From: Allodiplogaster sudhausi
Lineage: Eukaryota > Nematoda > Chromadorea > Rhabditida > Diplogasteridae
Direction: 5' to 3'
NCBI GenBank assembly: GCA_945643635.1
Contig: CALZFC010000005.1
Location: 1,629,001 to 1,693,000 of the forward strand
Length of the DNA: 64,000 bases
In this document: positions 1-13,125 of the stretch, piece after piece
Numbering within the stretch: position 1 is the stretch's first letter
How the letters are laid out: each line of letters starts with the position of its first letter
Notes under the pieces: model-generated
The model's database searches: none
Told to the model about the DNA's origin: nothing
Seen by the model: only the letters and a program-made list of their open reading frames with translations
Position numbers and translations under genes: made by a program

Positions 1-135
1 ACTTGCAGTATTATGAAGCTGAAATGTGCTCTGAGCAGATAAAGGTAAAGCGATCTGTTGGATTTGTCCTTTTGTTGACTTGAGATGTGCGGTAAGATGA
101 GTGTTGCGTGATGAGCAGTGACTTTCAGGCTATGC

Positions 136-3100
136 CTTCTTCCTCCTCGACGTCCATGGCCCCTCTCCCACCCGTTCTGGCCCTCTTCTCTCCCATGGGC
201 TCGCAGATTTGGTGCTCGCTCGAGTCGACGGTGGACGGGTACTGTATTTTGCCTTTTTAAACTTTCAGTTTAAATAGCAAATATTCAATTGCTTAAACTG
301 ATTTGAACGAATGACTTTATAAATATTTTATTTTACAGTGAATCGGACTCGAATTCTCCGAGATCCGCTTCAGAGTCTTACAAGAGTGTTGACTGGGGCC
401 AGGAAGGCTACTCGCTGTGGTTGGCGGGAGGTTCCAATAATGGTGGAGCATCTCGCATTGAACTCGCACGATGCGCTGCACTCAACAATCCATATATGGT
501 AGGAGTCTTCCCGCCCATCTGTCCCCGTCTCTCGATCTCCTTCCCATCTGTAATCTCTCCTGCCAAAGAAAGAAAGTGTCTATCTTATTCAGGCCATACA
601 TATGTATAATAAAATGTTTATTATTGAATATTTTCCTTAATGCCATGGTTTGTAAATGTTATAGGAGCACTCTGACCGCGTTGTTCTGCTGGCCGGCCAC
701 CGCCTCATGATCTCTCCACCCCGAGAACGCGAAGAGGAGGCGGCCTCTCCGCATTCCGTGTGGAGTACGGTTGAGATTCGACCCGAGTATCTGCGTTGCA
801 ACTGGCCAATTAGGGTAAGCCAGAGATCATTCCACCATGTTTCATCGGGATTCGATCGTATTCACTATGTTTTATATCTATTTGGGCTTATATTCCTCCA
901 TTTGATTTTTTCTACACAATATTCTCTCTTCAGTTCATCTGTTCGAATGAGGTATATTGCATTAAGTTTGCTTCCCTGGACCGAGAGGAGGGCAAGATTG
1001 TTGTGGTTGCTGGGCAGCGCGGCCTCTCCTTCTGCTCCATCTCCCAGCAGCGGTGGAAGATCTTTGGCAACGAAAGCCAGGTCAGAGCAATATCCTTCCC
1101 GAATAATGCCTATCACTTTTCTAGTGGGCACAATAGTTAAGCCTAAAAATGCATTTGTGTTGCTTTTATAATACCATTCGCCTCCTTTTATAAAAGTAGA
1201 ATTGTATAGCGATTTAGAATGTATATTGTGGGTATCTATCTTCTATTTTTCCTTGAGGAGCGTGACTTGACCGTGACTGGAGGTGTTTTCGTGTGGCGAG
1301 GAATGATCGGAGCGGCCGCGGAAAGCAAGATTAAACTGTACCCGCAGGTTTGAGATTCACGCACTTTGTCTCTATTGAAATGGACACAGATATTTTTGTT
1401 CCTTTCTTTATATAAATAGTTAGCCGAGAAAATTGAGAGCTGACATGACTAACATGATTGATGACTTCGTTTCGACATACAACCTTGAACATGGGTACAT
1501 GACAGAAATAACACACCTTATTTAACGAGTGCATATTTGCAATTTCAGGAGACTCGATTGGACGAACGCTTCGCCAGCTCGCGTGAGACTGATTCAAAAG
1601 TGATCATGATCAATCTTAAGTTGGTTTTCTTATGTGTTCAAGTTTTCGCTCTTTTAAATTTACTTATGCGTATAGTATTTGTGGAACTTTTAATATTTAA
1701 TATTTCTGAATTTTGTCGGCCATCTCTGTATTCAAATGATACTTTTTTTCTTTAGATTTTTATCTCTAAATTATCTCTCCTTGAAGGGGTGACTGCCTGG
1801 CCACTCTGGATGCTCTCTCTCGTCTTCTTCTCTACACTCTGCGAAGAGTTGACAATGCTGCGGAGAGGAACAGCTTCCCACGCGCCGAGATTGAACGAGC
1901 AGCTGAAATTAGAATTGGTTTTTACTCCTTTTTAATGATGAATTTTAATTATATTCATCTTGCCTAAGTTCATTTAAAACTTGAATGAATACGGGTAGAA
2001 TGAGACTATGCCTTGATGATGTCATTGAGTGTTCAGGCAACCTCATCCCCCACATTGCCTGCCTTGTTTCCGTACATCTCACGATACTCAATCATGACAC
2101 GTGTAAGTTGTTTACTCTTTTTATTGCTGGCAGTTTTTGCGTCAAGCGAAACTGGATGTTTTGTTGTGTTTTGCTGTTATAAGCAGTAAGCATGCTGGGC
2201 TTTTAGATTGCCCTCCACTTGATGATCTATCTAGTATTCTAGGTAATTTTCGTATCTCATTTCTTACTATTCCATTGCCGTTTAGCATCGCCTGCCATGT
2301 TCGCGCCTGGCGTTGACACGGTTCTCCTGAATGTCTCCGGTCGTCTTATCACTCTGAATCCACGCTTTGCTGCCAAGGAAGAGAGCGAGGGAGACGAAGA
2401 GGAGAGCAGATTCCAGGTTAACAACTGGAAAAAAATTAAAGATGTAGAACAATTGTAAAAAAAAATAATATGAAAATAATGTCTGTTTCATCGGGGAAAG
2501 GCTTATATTTGTGCTTGCCATTTTTCTCGTTTCAGACGTGCACACGTCTTTGTACTGAACATAAATGCCAATCACAATGCAATTCAATTGAAGTGTTCAC
2601 ATTTTCGGTGCGAATTTGTTCAATACGTTACAGGAAGGTGGACTAGCAAGGCATCTCTGTCTTTTGAGGATGGCAATGAAAGTGATTATAACTTTTCCAG
2701 GCTTGGAAATAATTATTCGTTTTAGGAAATAGACAAAATAAAATGTTTGCAGCTGAACCAGCCACTGACGATCGCCTCCTTCGTGGAGCAAGTCTGGCAT
2801 GATCGAGCAGTTCGGGCAGAGTTGGATGTGGAAGGAGACGAACAACGGAGGGAACACGGGCACACGGACAACGAGGGCAGGGCGAGGAAAGCGAGCCAGC
2901 AGTCGAGAGGTATGGTCTTTGGTTCGCACGTCAAGTATTGCCTAGGTAGGGAGTATCGAACCACATTCTTGCTACAAAGACTCGAACAAATTGTAAGAGT
3001 CCCCCAATGCTCCACATTTTGTTTGCATTCTTCGATCTTTATAAAGTACAGCGAGAATATTTTGACCAAATTTCATGATCAAGCTGCCTAGATCTGTGAA

Positions 3101-6100
3101 AATACTTTAAAAATGAGCAATATTCACTGATGGGTATTGTAGAATAAGGTAAATGAATCATGGATTTGTCAGGTTCCTACCGCCAACCGCCGCATCTTCA
3201 GAATGCACTGTGGATCAACTGTGGCGCGCGCGGTTTGCATGTCAGTCCTGCATTTGAATGGATAGCTCCTTTTCCTTTCACGAACTGCGCTGACTATCGA
3301 TGTCCCTTTCCTCCCCCAGGTGTGGCTGGCCCTCTTCCCGGGTCGTCGTGGTGCCGGCGGCGCCGCTCCTCCTCATGACTCATTCATCTCCAAGCGAATC
3401 ATGCTGCCCTTCTCGCTCGAGATCAATCCGCTGTGTATGTTTTGCACTGGGCTTGTTTGACGTTGTCTATGCATTCTTTCATCCTCTGAAGATTAAGCAA
3501 TAGAATACTCGTGATTGCAGTAATCTACAGCTCGGATTGCGTTGCATGCGGCGTGGAGAGCGCGCCTTCGCTCTTTGGAAGTCGCTTCAAACTGCACACC
3601 GTACACAGAAACAGTGAAGTACGGTATTCTTGTCTTTAGCTTTCTTTCTACCTCTCCATGTCTTATTGCTGTATTTCTTGACTCTTCCTAGTTGTGTAAT
3701 TGTTATATATATGGGATATAAGGGAGATATCTTGAGGTATTCATCCACCACCTGCTTCGTCAGCTGCTAAAGCGGAATCTCGGGATGTTCGCACTCGACA
3801 TTGCGGAGTCGTTCAGGTGAGAGGTATTCCGTAATATGACTAATTCGATCGTGGCTTTTATTATTAGTAGAGAGCAAACATTTCACTAATCTGATTTATG
3901 TCTAGTTACTAAACCGAGCCCAGTTTAGATCCCTCCCGTACTTCTCGCACTCTCTCGAGTTGTTGCTGCACAACGTCCTCGAGGAGGAAGCGACCAGCAG
4001 CGATCCCATTCCAGGCATGTTATTCTTTTCAGCCAATCATGTTTCTCGCCAGTTGTTAGGAAGCTAATGAGTTATGGTGTAATGCCGTTATTCGATATCC
4101 TAAATGCCGAGTAGATATTGGTCGGATTAGACTCCTGTCCTTGATTAATGCATTCTCGATCATGAAATGAGATAGTTTAAAAGTAACTGTAATGACGTTC
4201 AGACCCTCTGCTTCCACGCGTGGTCGCCTTCATCCAAGAATTCCCCGAATTCCTCCGAACGGTTGCTCACTGCGCGAGGAAGACTGAACTCGCTCTCTGG
4301 CCCGCTCTCTTCGCTGTCACCGGAGCTCCTAATGATCTCTTCGAGGTTGGATTCATTTGTTACAATTCACTCAGTCGTTAATCATCGTATTTGAAGTTGT
4401 AAAAATACACTGAATTCTGCTAAGGTTTGCCTTCGTGACGGCAACTTTGAGACAGCAGCCATCTATCTCATCATTCTGCAGAACATTGAGAGCGCCCAGA
4501 CGAGTCTTGAGGTTTCTTTTCAAAGATTAAATTTTACTGTAGCAGGATCTGTAATGATTGAGCAGGATCTTGCATTTATGCTTTCCGATATTTAGAAAGA
4601 TTTGATACGTGTTAAATTTTTTTAAATGACAGGATATGCATTTGTAGCAAGCATCTCTACTGCTGCGCGAAGCTCTTTCCGCCTGTGCCTGGCCACTTGT
4701 GAGGGATCTCGTTCGATTTGCGAGATCGATTGATGCGGATGATCTGCAACTACCAACGAGAAGTCCCCCGCTTCAGGTTTAACTGTTTGAATTCTGTGAA
4801 GCGTCACTTTTCTTTGATGTAATTGTAAAGCCAACTTGATTCCCACTCTCCCGTTCTCTCGCTCTCTCTCTCATTATTTCTCTCTCTCTCTCTCACTCTC
4901 TCTCTCTCTGTAGCTTTCTCTCTCTCTCCCTTCCTCCGTCTCCCTCATTTCGACTCCAAAGTTCTCTCTTTACGCAGATGGGTCGTCGAGATGGTCGACT
5001 CGGTAGTTCTTCTGGCAAGTCGACGGTGGCTCCCAACGACGAACTGGTTTTTGCCCGCTTCCAAGCAGGTTCTTATTAACTTCTAATATATTTTCATTTG
5101 ATTTGATTTATTTGCGTGTCACGCACATGGAATAGAGATAGCGAAAGATGTTGTGATGGTAACATAGCAATAATATAAATGGGGGAGCATAGCTTAAACT
5201 GGGGAGACTGAGAATTTGCCTAGACACCCGGCTTTTAAACTATGATGGGGAGAATGGAGAGTTAGTGATTGTTACTTATGATGGTGAAGAGAGGATGGCT
5301 GCTTTGCGTCTCTTATAAAGAACGAGTGGTTACGAACGGAGGAACGACTGGAAGGGTAGGCAAGAAGAAAGGCTAAACCGCGAGTACAAGAAGTACGAAA
5401 ATGAAAGCAATGGGGGACACGGTCAGACATACGTCTATGGCCAAATACAAGTCTTCGCGCAATGTTGGCTCCAAACAACTTTTTGTCTTGTTCAGCCGGG
5501 AAGATAAATCGTATGCGCCACTCTCATTCGATAACGGAGAACGCAGTGGCTGGGACGGCCTCGGGAGGAGCGGGAACTCGCAAAGATTCTGCCGGCGGCG
5601 GTGCCAGGAAACTTGTCAAGGTTTGTTTTTCCACTTAGGTCTTTTTTTCTTTAGGAAAAGCGACAATCTGTGAGTTAGAGAAGGAGAATAACAATTTCCG
5701 TACCTCTGGCCGAGATATCTTCCCTTTTCAGAATCACTCCTCCGAGCCATCTCCCCCTTCTCCATCCTCGGGCGGCCCAACCAATCCACTCTACGAAAGA
5801 CTGCAGCTTCTGCTTCACGAACACGCCGCACGCCTCCTCGACGAGTACTGCGTCAGAGATCTCGGTTAGGGAGAGAATTGGAGGGAGACAGGGAGAATGG
5901 GGGGGGGGAACAGAAAGCATAGAGGGAGACATTGAGGATTGGAGAGAGACAGAGATTCACTCAATCATTTGTAGGCAAAGATGGAGAAAGTGAGAATTTG
6001 ATCCATGGAAGAGTTGTTTTTTTGTGGAGCGATTCTGATGAAGTCGGCCACAACAAAGGGTAATGCAAGTGGTTGGCTCCTCTCGATGAAGAAATCGATG

Positions 6101-8898
6101 AAAATTGAATGGAAGAAATGTAGGTGAAGAAAATGTAGAGCGAATTATTGACATATAAGTTATATTTTATATTCATATTCCAACTTGCTTTTGTTCCCGA
6201 TTCTTGTAAATGAAGTATGTGCAGGGAGCTTATGCGCGCACCTTGACATGGACACGCCTGGCCTGCTCTCTTCGCTGTCTCTGCTCTCTTCCTCCTCCCC
6301 CGCTGCTTCTTCCTCCTCCGGAAGGCCGCCCTCTCCCTCTTCACCGGGACTGGCCAAATCACCACTTCGAATTGCGGACTTTCCTCGTGCTCTCACCAGG
6401 GTACAAATTCATGTGTATTTGCTAAAGGATCGAATCTGATACAAAGAGCTGATACTTTTTAATGTAATTCTTTTAGCATCTTGATAAAGTAATATGTAAA
6501 TATCATTTTTGAAATTGTTTCTTTTTTTTAAATGTCAAATTGATAATTCGCAAATAAAAATACCTGCAGGTACACGCTCAGTTCGAGTGGCCTTACCCAG
6601 TGGCCAGCAGTCGAGTGGTCGATCAACTGGCCAAGAGATTCGCCTCCCTCCGCCCCTCCATCTCCTCCATTTGCCTCGCTTCGCGTTAGTCCTAGTTTGA
6701 AGAAGCTCTTTGCAAGATATTTGGAAGTCCTGAGTACGTAGTCTAGAAGTGGGGATGCAACAGGAGCAAAATATCTCTAATCTTTTGCTTTTTTAATGCT
6801 TCCTGCATGAAACATGTTGTATGAGCTTCGTTTGCACCGTTTTCATTCGCCCACGCTCATGTTGGCAATGCCTCACTCAGTCTGATAAAAGTAGCAACTC
6901 ACAGCTCCATTTTTCAAGGAAGAAAGTGAATGGCGATTTAATAACACATTTTTGTTGCATAATTAGCGAGTTAGTTATCTATTACAGAGTATTTTGTTTG
7001 TCGTGTTTTGGCAGAGACTAAATTAATTGAACTGCAGATCCAAATGGAGGCAGCAGCTTGGCAAGCGAGAGGAAATCTTCAGTGACAACGGTGGACAGCG
7101 AAGTCATTGGAAAAGGGATGAATGGAGTGAAGGGAAGAGTGAACGGAGAAGGAGAAGAGAAAGCGAGAGACGTAGAAAGAGAAGAGTCGATAGAAGAGGG
7201 CACTGAAATGGCTGAGGAGACGATCTTCATGGAGACAATCGACCGAAGGGGTTTGTTCACTACCGACATTTATGTTATCATATCTCACGAATTTACATAA
7301 ATATTTAATATATATTGCAGATAACGCTACTACTGCCACTAATGAAGTGGCCGGTGGGCCGCGGAGTGCAAGTCCAGGCGCGTCGAGCTTGCAAACGTCG
7401 GCCACACCACTCGACGAGTCACGGTCACTCGCTGGACCGTATGAGAATGGTGAGGAAGTGTGGCAAGGAATATAAGCCTCTGTCTAGGGTCCTAATAACT
7501 AAAGTGGGGCGCAAGCTCTTGGGCTCCCATGGGAAGGTTAGATAAAAAAGGGGGTTTTTTCATCAACGGGAGGGTGGGAGCTCTTTTTCGGACCCGGACC
7601 CTGGAGTGTGATAACAGTTGGATCGATTAAATATTGGTATTTGGGAGTAGCAAATTTAGAACATCAATCCTCATCATACTTTTGTATTTAATTTCTTCTG
7701 AATAGATAGAAAGTAAAATGAATGGCAGTAAAAACAATTAAATTATTGCTTAATGAAATATATGTTTTTCTCAGGGTCGCCATCATTGTCGTTGTCATCG
7801 ACAGAAGCGGGAAGAGGGGCAGAGGCAGTGCACGAAGCACAACTCCGACACATGATCGGAGTGTTCGGAGAAGTCGCTGCCATCGACTGGGTCTTCCTGG
7901 TCAGTTCACTACTCCATCTAACATCGAAGCTTAGAAGATTCATTCATACAAGTTCCCACATAGAAGCCAAGGTTTGCAGCAGAGAAGATTTGTGATAACT
8001 AACACTTATATCAAACATGAAAGATGAGAGGCTGCTTTTTTAATATAGCTGTACTGATTGGACTCATTATTTTATGTGTGGAAAGATTAGCAATATTTTG
8101 TGAGGAAGTGATAGTATATTTTAAAGGGTAAATAATGACTGCTGCTACGTTTAGCTGTGCGTAGTGCTCCGAGACGCTGGCGTCGCACGCCAGGCTCTGT
8201 CCGTGGCGGCGGGGAAGCGCGCGGGGCCTCGCGCAATGCACGAAGCGCGTGCGGCTTGTGGAGTCCTCATCGAGTGGGCCCGCCAGAATTGGTGAGCAAT
8301 GCATTCTTTCTCCCATTTTACCTCCTTACTATCTCTGATCTTTTTTAAAATTGTAATTCAGAGTTCTATAAGTAGCTATTTAGTGATAAAGCGTGATCGA
8401 ATTCCAGCCTGGGTTACGTGCCCGTACTCCAAGTCTTCGATGCGCATCTCTCAGTTGTATGCGACGCAATTGGGCCAGCGCCTCAAGACCCGGCCAATCC
8501 GGGCGAGACCAGGAAGGCGATGGCTACGGTAACTGGCAATCCGCCAAAGCCAGCCAGGAAGTCAACGACAGGCAACGGAAGCGCCGTTCCCATCCTTCCC
8601 AAGGCAAGGGGACTGAGAGAGTCGTTTGCACAGCCTGGCTCCGCTGTGCGTGGACGGAGGGAAAGGTACGAGCGAACTCGTCTTGTCCTTTCATGTTTGA
8701 TCATTCTTTGTTCTACGTGCCGTTCTCTTTTCTATGCAAGCTGTTTCATTGAGGAAAGGAGAATGAATGAGGTTATTGTGATCATTGGTAAGAAAAAAAA
8801 ATCTTTTTAGGTCCCGCAGTGTGGATCGTCTGCGAGCTGAAGAGGACGTTGTCAGCCATCACACGGCTCAAGATGGAAGGGACTGTAGCATTATGTAA
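136..8898 (+). CDS. RIC1: RIC1 homologue, Rab6 guanine-nucleotide exchange subunit (3' part)
   Basis: RIC1 pairs with RGP1 to activate Rab6 at the Golgi for endosome-to-Golgi retrieval. About twenty short exons read in the order of RIC1 proteins. A beta-propeller end ([10 protein letters not shown] near 200, [15 protein letters not shown] near 390) is followed by YLRCNWPIR (790), [20 protein letters not shown] (1010-1075) and [14 protein letters not shown] (3400). The alpha-helical domain has [20 protein letters not shown] (3740-3810), [20 protein letters not shown] (3930-4000), [20 protein letters not shown] (4240-4300) and [14 protein letters not shown] (4460-4500). The last exons (7774-8898) carry DWVFL followed by [19 protein letters not shown] and end in Cys-Ser-Ile-Met. 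Exons 1 to several lie upstream of the window. I saw no frameshift in the exons I followed. Exon edges are read by eye; a few small exons (1550-2100, 5000-7050) are uncertain. Family identity rests on remembered animal RIC1 sequences. Confidence 0.88.
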
Positions 8899-9706
8899 GG
8901 AGGAAACAGGAACTGTTAAGGTAACATTTATATTGTTGTTTTCTCTCCTTTCTCCACTTCCGTAGTCATTTCGCTGCAGATTGATCAACGTTTATATCGT
9001 CTTATTATACTTGCCATTCATGAGTTTTCGGCTGTTCTTTAGCCATTCTTGCAAGGTTATGGCGTTTTACTAAACCCCTTCCTATCCCCACTCATTCTCT
9101 GGTGCGGTTTGTGGTTTCTTGCTGGTCCTTCTTTTAACGGTTTTCTTGGGGTCGCTAATTGTTCTAATAATCCTTTCCGTGCTCAAATATATGTTTTTCT
9201 TCGTTTCGACCCACACTCTTCATATCACAACTAGCCTTACTGTCTTGGCGTCAGGTACAGTAATCCATCTGTGTAGAGTAAGTTATTTGTGTTTCTGCAA
9301 AAGTTTCTGTTTTACCGTCCGTTGAAAAGAAAGACAAATGTGATCTCGTCCTCGAAAGTTTGTTCTGTGCATGATGTGATAGTGCATTAGAGAAGATATT
9401 TATAAGATATTTATTTTACATTTTTGTGGGAAATTAAACGCACCTGCTTACCATTGTATCATTCGTTCTGATGATTTACTAGATTACGCAGAGATTTTAT
9501 ATTCGTTTATCGACCTGCTGTTAAGAAAATGAAGTTATTGAGTATTCACGTGGATTGACACCGATAAAGAATAGAAAGAAAATCATGTGAAATAGGGATA
9601 AAGCGGAAAATATCATATGTTCATATATGAACTATTTGCGAGAATGCCAATTAAAAAGAAGTGATTGTTTACGAGAGAAAAAAACGCCGACGTTGATTGT
9701 AACTTG
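8899..9706. other. intergenic stretch between RIC1 and the GST cluster
   Basis: AT-rich sequence between the RIC1 stop and the last exon of the convergent first GST gene. Open frames here are short and lack family resemblance. I see no gene, repeat or RNA I can support. Confidence 0.5.
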
Positions 9707-10784
9707 TCAGCATTTGCTGGCCGGCCTCTTATCCAGATATGCCTTTAGCTTTGGCTCGGAGCGGATTTTCGCGCAGTGGGCGAGCACCTTAATTGAAAAT
9801 ATATACACTTGTAAGCAGCTGGTTACTCTTTTTTTTTCTTGTCCGCAGATAGGGATGTTATCTTTTGAAAACACTGTTAAAACGAAATCTCTCGGAACCT
9901 TGGGATACTCGTCGAGGAAGCCGGGGATGAGGCCCACGAGCACATCAACGTGGTCAGCGACGAAGACGTCGATCCAAGTGAGTCCGTCTCCCACGAAGAA
10001 GCCGCTCTTGCTCTCGACCAGTTGCTTCTCGAGGAATGGTAGATCTTCAGGCGGGCGGCCTCGGCTGCAGGACGAGATTCCTCCTTAAGGTGGTTGTTAA
10101 CGTGGGATCCTTGTCGGAGAAAAACTGTTTCTCCTCGCTCATTTCTTTCTACGCCTCTCTCTCTCTTTCTCTCTCTGTTTTCTCTCATTCTCTCTCCGTT
10201 TTCTCTCTCTCTCCTTTTCCACTCTTTCTCCATATACTTGCAAACCTTATCGCCTGGCCGGAACCCAGCCACTACTCCGAGATGGGGCCGAATATCGGGG
10301 AAGTAATCCTTGAACTGGTCCCCGAGCGCATCGACCCACGCTGCTTCGAAGTCATCCTACCAGCGAAGGGCCAATCCTCATTGTCAGGGATAATATGCGA
10401 AATTCTTAATAGGCCACGCTTGCGACAATGAAATATGACGGAACCGTGTTTTCGTGCCAGGAATCGCGCGATGGCGAACGACTGCGGCAGCTGCTTTCCA
10501 TCCACTTCGAGCACGGGCAGAAGTCCGAACGGAGTGGCTGAAGGGTCATGTGGAGAACTTGGAAAGTAGAGCTTCATGAACTTGGAAATCATACAGCAGC
10601 TTTCTACATGTTCTCTCATCAGGCCCAAGATTGATTGGAGAGACAACGAACTCTTCTGGCGCTCCGGCCACTGCTCGAACGTGACGCGTTCATCTTCGAA
10701 TGGCTGGTCAGCGAGGGCGAGCAGCTGGCGGACCACCTCGCCGAGGCCGCGCATGTCGAAGTACGTCACTTTGTAGGAAGTCAT
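9707..10784 (-). pseudogene. sigma-class glutathione S-transferase, copy A, frameshifted
   Basis: Five exons in the plan shared by every GST in this window: 10652-10784, 10445-10537, about 10246-10384, 9899-10083 and 9707-9787. Sigma GSTs conjugate glutathione to electrophiles; the catalytic Tyr8 (SYKVTYFD) and the glutathione-site region [15 protein letters not shown] are present. Exon 3 lacks one base next to the normal [10 protein letters not shown] region and has a disturbed acceptor, putting TAG in frame. Exon 4 lacks one base after KIY, so the usual SKSGFLVGD part is out of frame. Exons 1, 2 and 5 read cleanly and the final codons give RPASKC then stop. A recently inactivated copy is the simplest reading; two base-call errors would be the alternative. 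Copies B, C and D show what the intact gene looks like. Confidence 0.8.
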
Positions 10785-11144
10785 CTTACCTCTCCGATTC
10801 TGACTAAATTATATAAAAATTTCAGATAAACATATACATATGTACATGAATTTAATGGATGACGAAAATAATTTCGCGTGTGAAAGTAACACGAGTGTAA
10901 CAAGGAAGACACTGGACATAAAGTGGAATGGAACGTCAGGAAACACAAAGATATTTGGTCCCATTGGTACAATCGAAAGAAAAAGAGAGCGTTTGTTTGT
11001 GCAAACCGCATAATCCTCTCTGAATACATCAGTACGCTCGTGCTACGTAGGGAGATGTTAGACAGAGAAAGATAGAGCGAGATAGTGGGAGAAGGAAAAC
11101 AGAGAGAAATAGTAGAAGAGAGAGATAGAGAAAGAGAAAGAGAA

Positions 11145-11214
<70 letters not shown>

Positions 11215-11952
11215 ACATCCGCCTGCTTTGGCCGAACAAATGAGTCCAAGGAGCCCTCTTACTTTCTTTTGCTTGCATATTTCGTCACGGCTCTTCTTTC
11301 ACTGCAGAGAAATAAAAAAAATAAAAAAAGGAAAATGGGATGCAGTGTGGCGCGTGTATTCGGAATTCAATGCAGAAACGCCCGAAATAGCACATGGACA
11401 TGTGTCATATGCTTGTATGTATGTGCAGATTGAGATAGACAATGGGACAGAGACAGAAGATGGAGAGGGATTAAAAAGAAGCCTTATGTATGGGAGAACA
11501 GATTAGAGAGCTAACGAATTCACAGAGAGAAAGAGAGATGGAGAGAGAGAGATTGAAAGAAAGGCTATACTTCGGCTCTTTTAATCTATTCTCTCCGACC
11601 GCATGGGCGATAACGTTTTTACACGGCTGCAAGATATTACTGTGCCCAGCATCTAACTTTGAATATACCAACTACCTTCGTTCAAAACCGATCTTCTGAA
11701 ATGATAACTTGCCCTAACAAATTTATCATATATGTCGAAATTTCATCAATACAAGTGAGGAAAAAATGCACACATCTGTAACTAGATAAATCTAACGCTA
11801 ACATGATGGTGAATTATGGATTATGTATGCATATTGCAAACACCTCGATTACGGCAAGATGAAAAGTAATAAAACTAGGGAAGGAATGAGATTTACAAAA
11901 ATTTTAATGCAATGAAAGTACAATAAAAGTATGAAGAGATGTGACTGTCTCC
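10785..11952. other. spacer upstream of GST copy A with a long GA microsatellite
   Basis: No gene seen. It holds a GA-rich tract (about 11098-11210) and, just beyond it at 11211-11245, sequence similar to a block found upstream of GST copies B and D (see that regulatory entry). The open frames on the minus strand are Leu-Ser repeats read from the microsatellite. Confidence 0.6.
11098..11210. repeat. (GA)n microsatellite upstream of GST copy A
   Basis: Almost pure AG/GA dinucleotide with a few A interruptions. Similar GA tracts lie upstream of GST-D, GST-F and inside the Maverick, so GA tracts are a general feature of this genome. Confidence 0.95.
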
Positions 11953-12464
11953 CTAGAAGTTCCTAGCCGGCCGCTGGTCGAGGTACACCTTGAGCTTCGG
12001 CTCCGACCGTACTGTGGCCGAGAGCGCGAGTACCTGTTACGGAGCGAAATAGTAACGCTATCCTTTTAAGAGTCCCTCTCATTTATTTACATTTATGTAA
12101 TACGTGTTTGTAACACAGAATATGAACGTTGTAATGAAAAGACTTGGAACCTTGGGGTACTCGTCGAGGAAGCCGGGGATGAGACCTTTGATGACATCAA
12201 CGTGCTCAGACACGAAGACATCGATCCAGGTGAGGCCGTCTCCCACGAGGAAGCCGCTCTTGCTCTCGGAAAGACGCTTCTCGAGGAACGGGTAGATCTT
12301 CTTGCGGGCGGCCTCGGCTGCCGGGCGCGTTTCTTCCTCCATAACAAAAACTTTTGAGATGAAACAAGGAAACTATGTATTTCCAATGTAGGTATATTAA
12401 ACAATCTCAAAAACCAGGATATTCATATGTACATATCGTACGATTAGTTCCTACGTACCAATCC

Positions 12465-12508
<44 letters not shown>

Positions 12509-13125
12509 TGTATTCTGTCTCTCGCTTTCTTACTCCATCTCTCTGCGTGAATTTCTCGATCTACTACAAACCTTGTCGCCCGGTCGAACACCCGCTACGA
12601 CTGCAAAATGAGGCCGCAGTTCAAAAAAGTAATCTTTGCACTGGTCTCCAATTGCATCGACCCACGCGGCTTCGAAGTCATCCTTGCCGGCGAAGCCTGA
12701 CGATGAATGTAATATAACACGAATATATGTATGTAGCTAGCTAGTCAATAAAGCGCACGTTTATATATTTCAACATTAAGTAATAAAGTGAACCGTATTT
12801 GCGTGCAAGAAAGCGTGCGATGGCGAAAGACTGCGGAAGCTGCTGCCCGTCCACCTCGAGCACGGGCAACTGGCCGAACGGAGTATCTCAAGAGCATTCA
12901 TTTGGGTATATAATCATTTTCATTCTGTAAAAAATCTAATATGTTTGTTCGGTTCCATCCTCCTTATTCAAGAAAACACTGAATAGGCCTACCCTTCTTA
13001 TGGTTTGGCCATTCCTCGAAGGAGTAGCGGACGTCCTCGAAGGGTTGGTCGGCGAGCGCGAGCAACTGGCGGATAACCTCGCCGAGTCCGCGGATGTCAA
13101 AGTAGGTCAGCTTGTATGAGGGCAT
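11953..13125 (-). CDS. sigma-class glutathione S-transferase, copy B
   Basis: Cytosolic GST, nematode sigma type. Exons: 12993-13125, 12794-12886, 12572-12696, 12151-12336 and 11953-12033, lengths 133, 93, 125, 186 and 81, identical to copy C. They join in frame to about 205 residues, the usual length. The start is [10 protein letters not shown] with catalytic Tyr8. The thioredoxin-like domain has [19 protein letters not shown] (glutathione contact plus cis-Pro), and the helical domain has [18 protein letters not shown] and [17 protein letters not shown]. The end is RPARNF then stop. No defect seen. It lies head-to-tail between copies A and C on the same strand, so the array arose by tandem duplication. 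Substrate specificity cannot be read from sequence; sigma GSTs of nematodes include stress-induced enzymes and prostaglandin isomerases. Confidence 0.9.

Noticed and set aside
5401..5673. Plus-strand frame within RIC1
   Set aside because: Only part overlaps a likely RIC1 exon; the rest is intronic and has no splice-consistent extension.
9627..10088. Plus-strand 153-codon frame
   Set aside because: Antisense of GST copy A exons 4 and 5.
11058..11278. Leu-Ser repeat frames on the minus strand (also at 32408, 33146, 40218, 61383)
   Set aside because: They are translations of GA/CT microsatellites.
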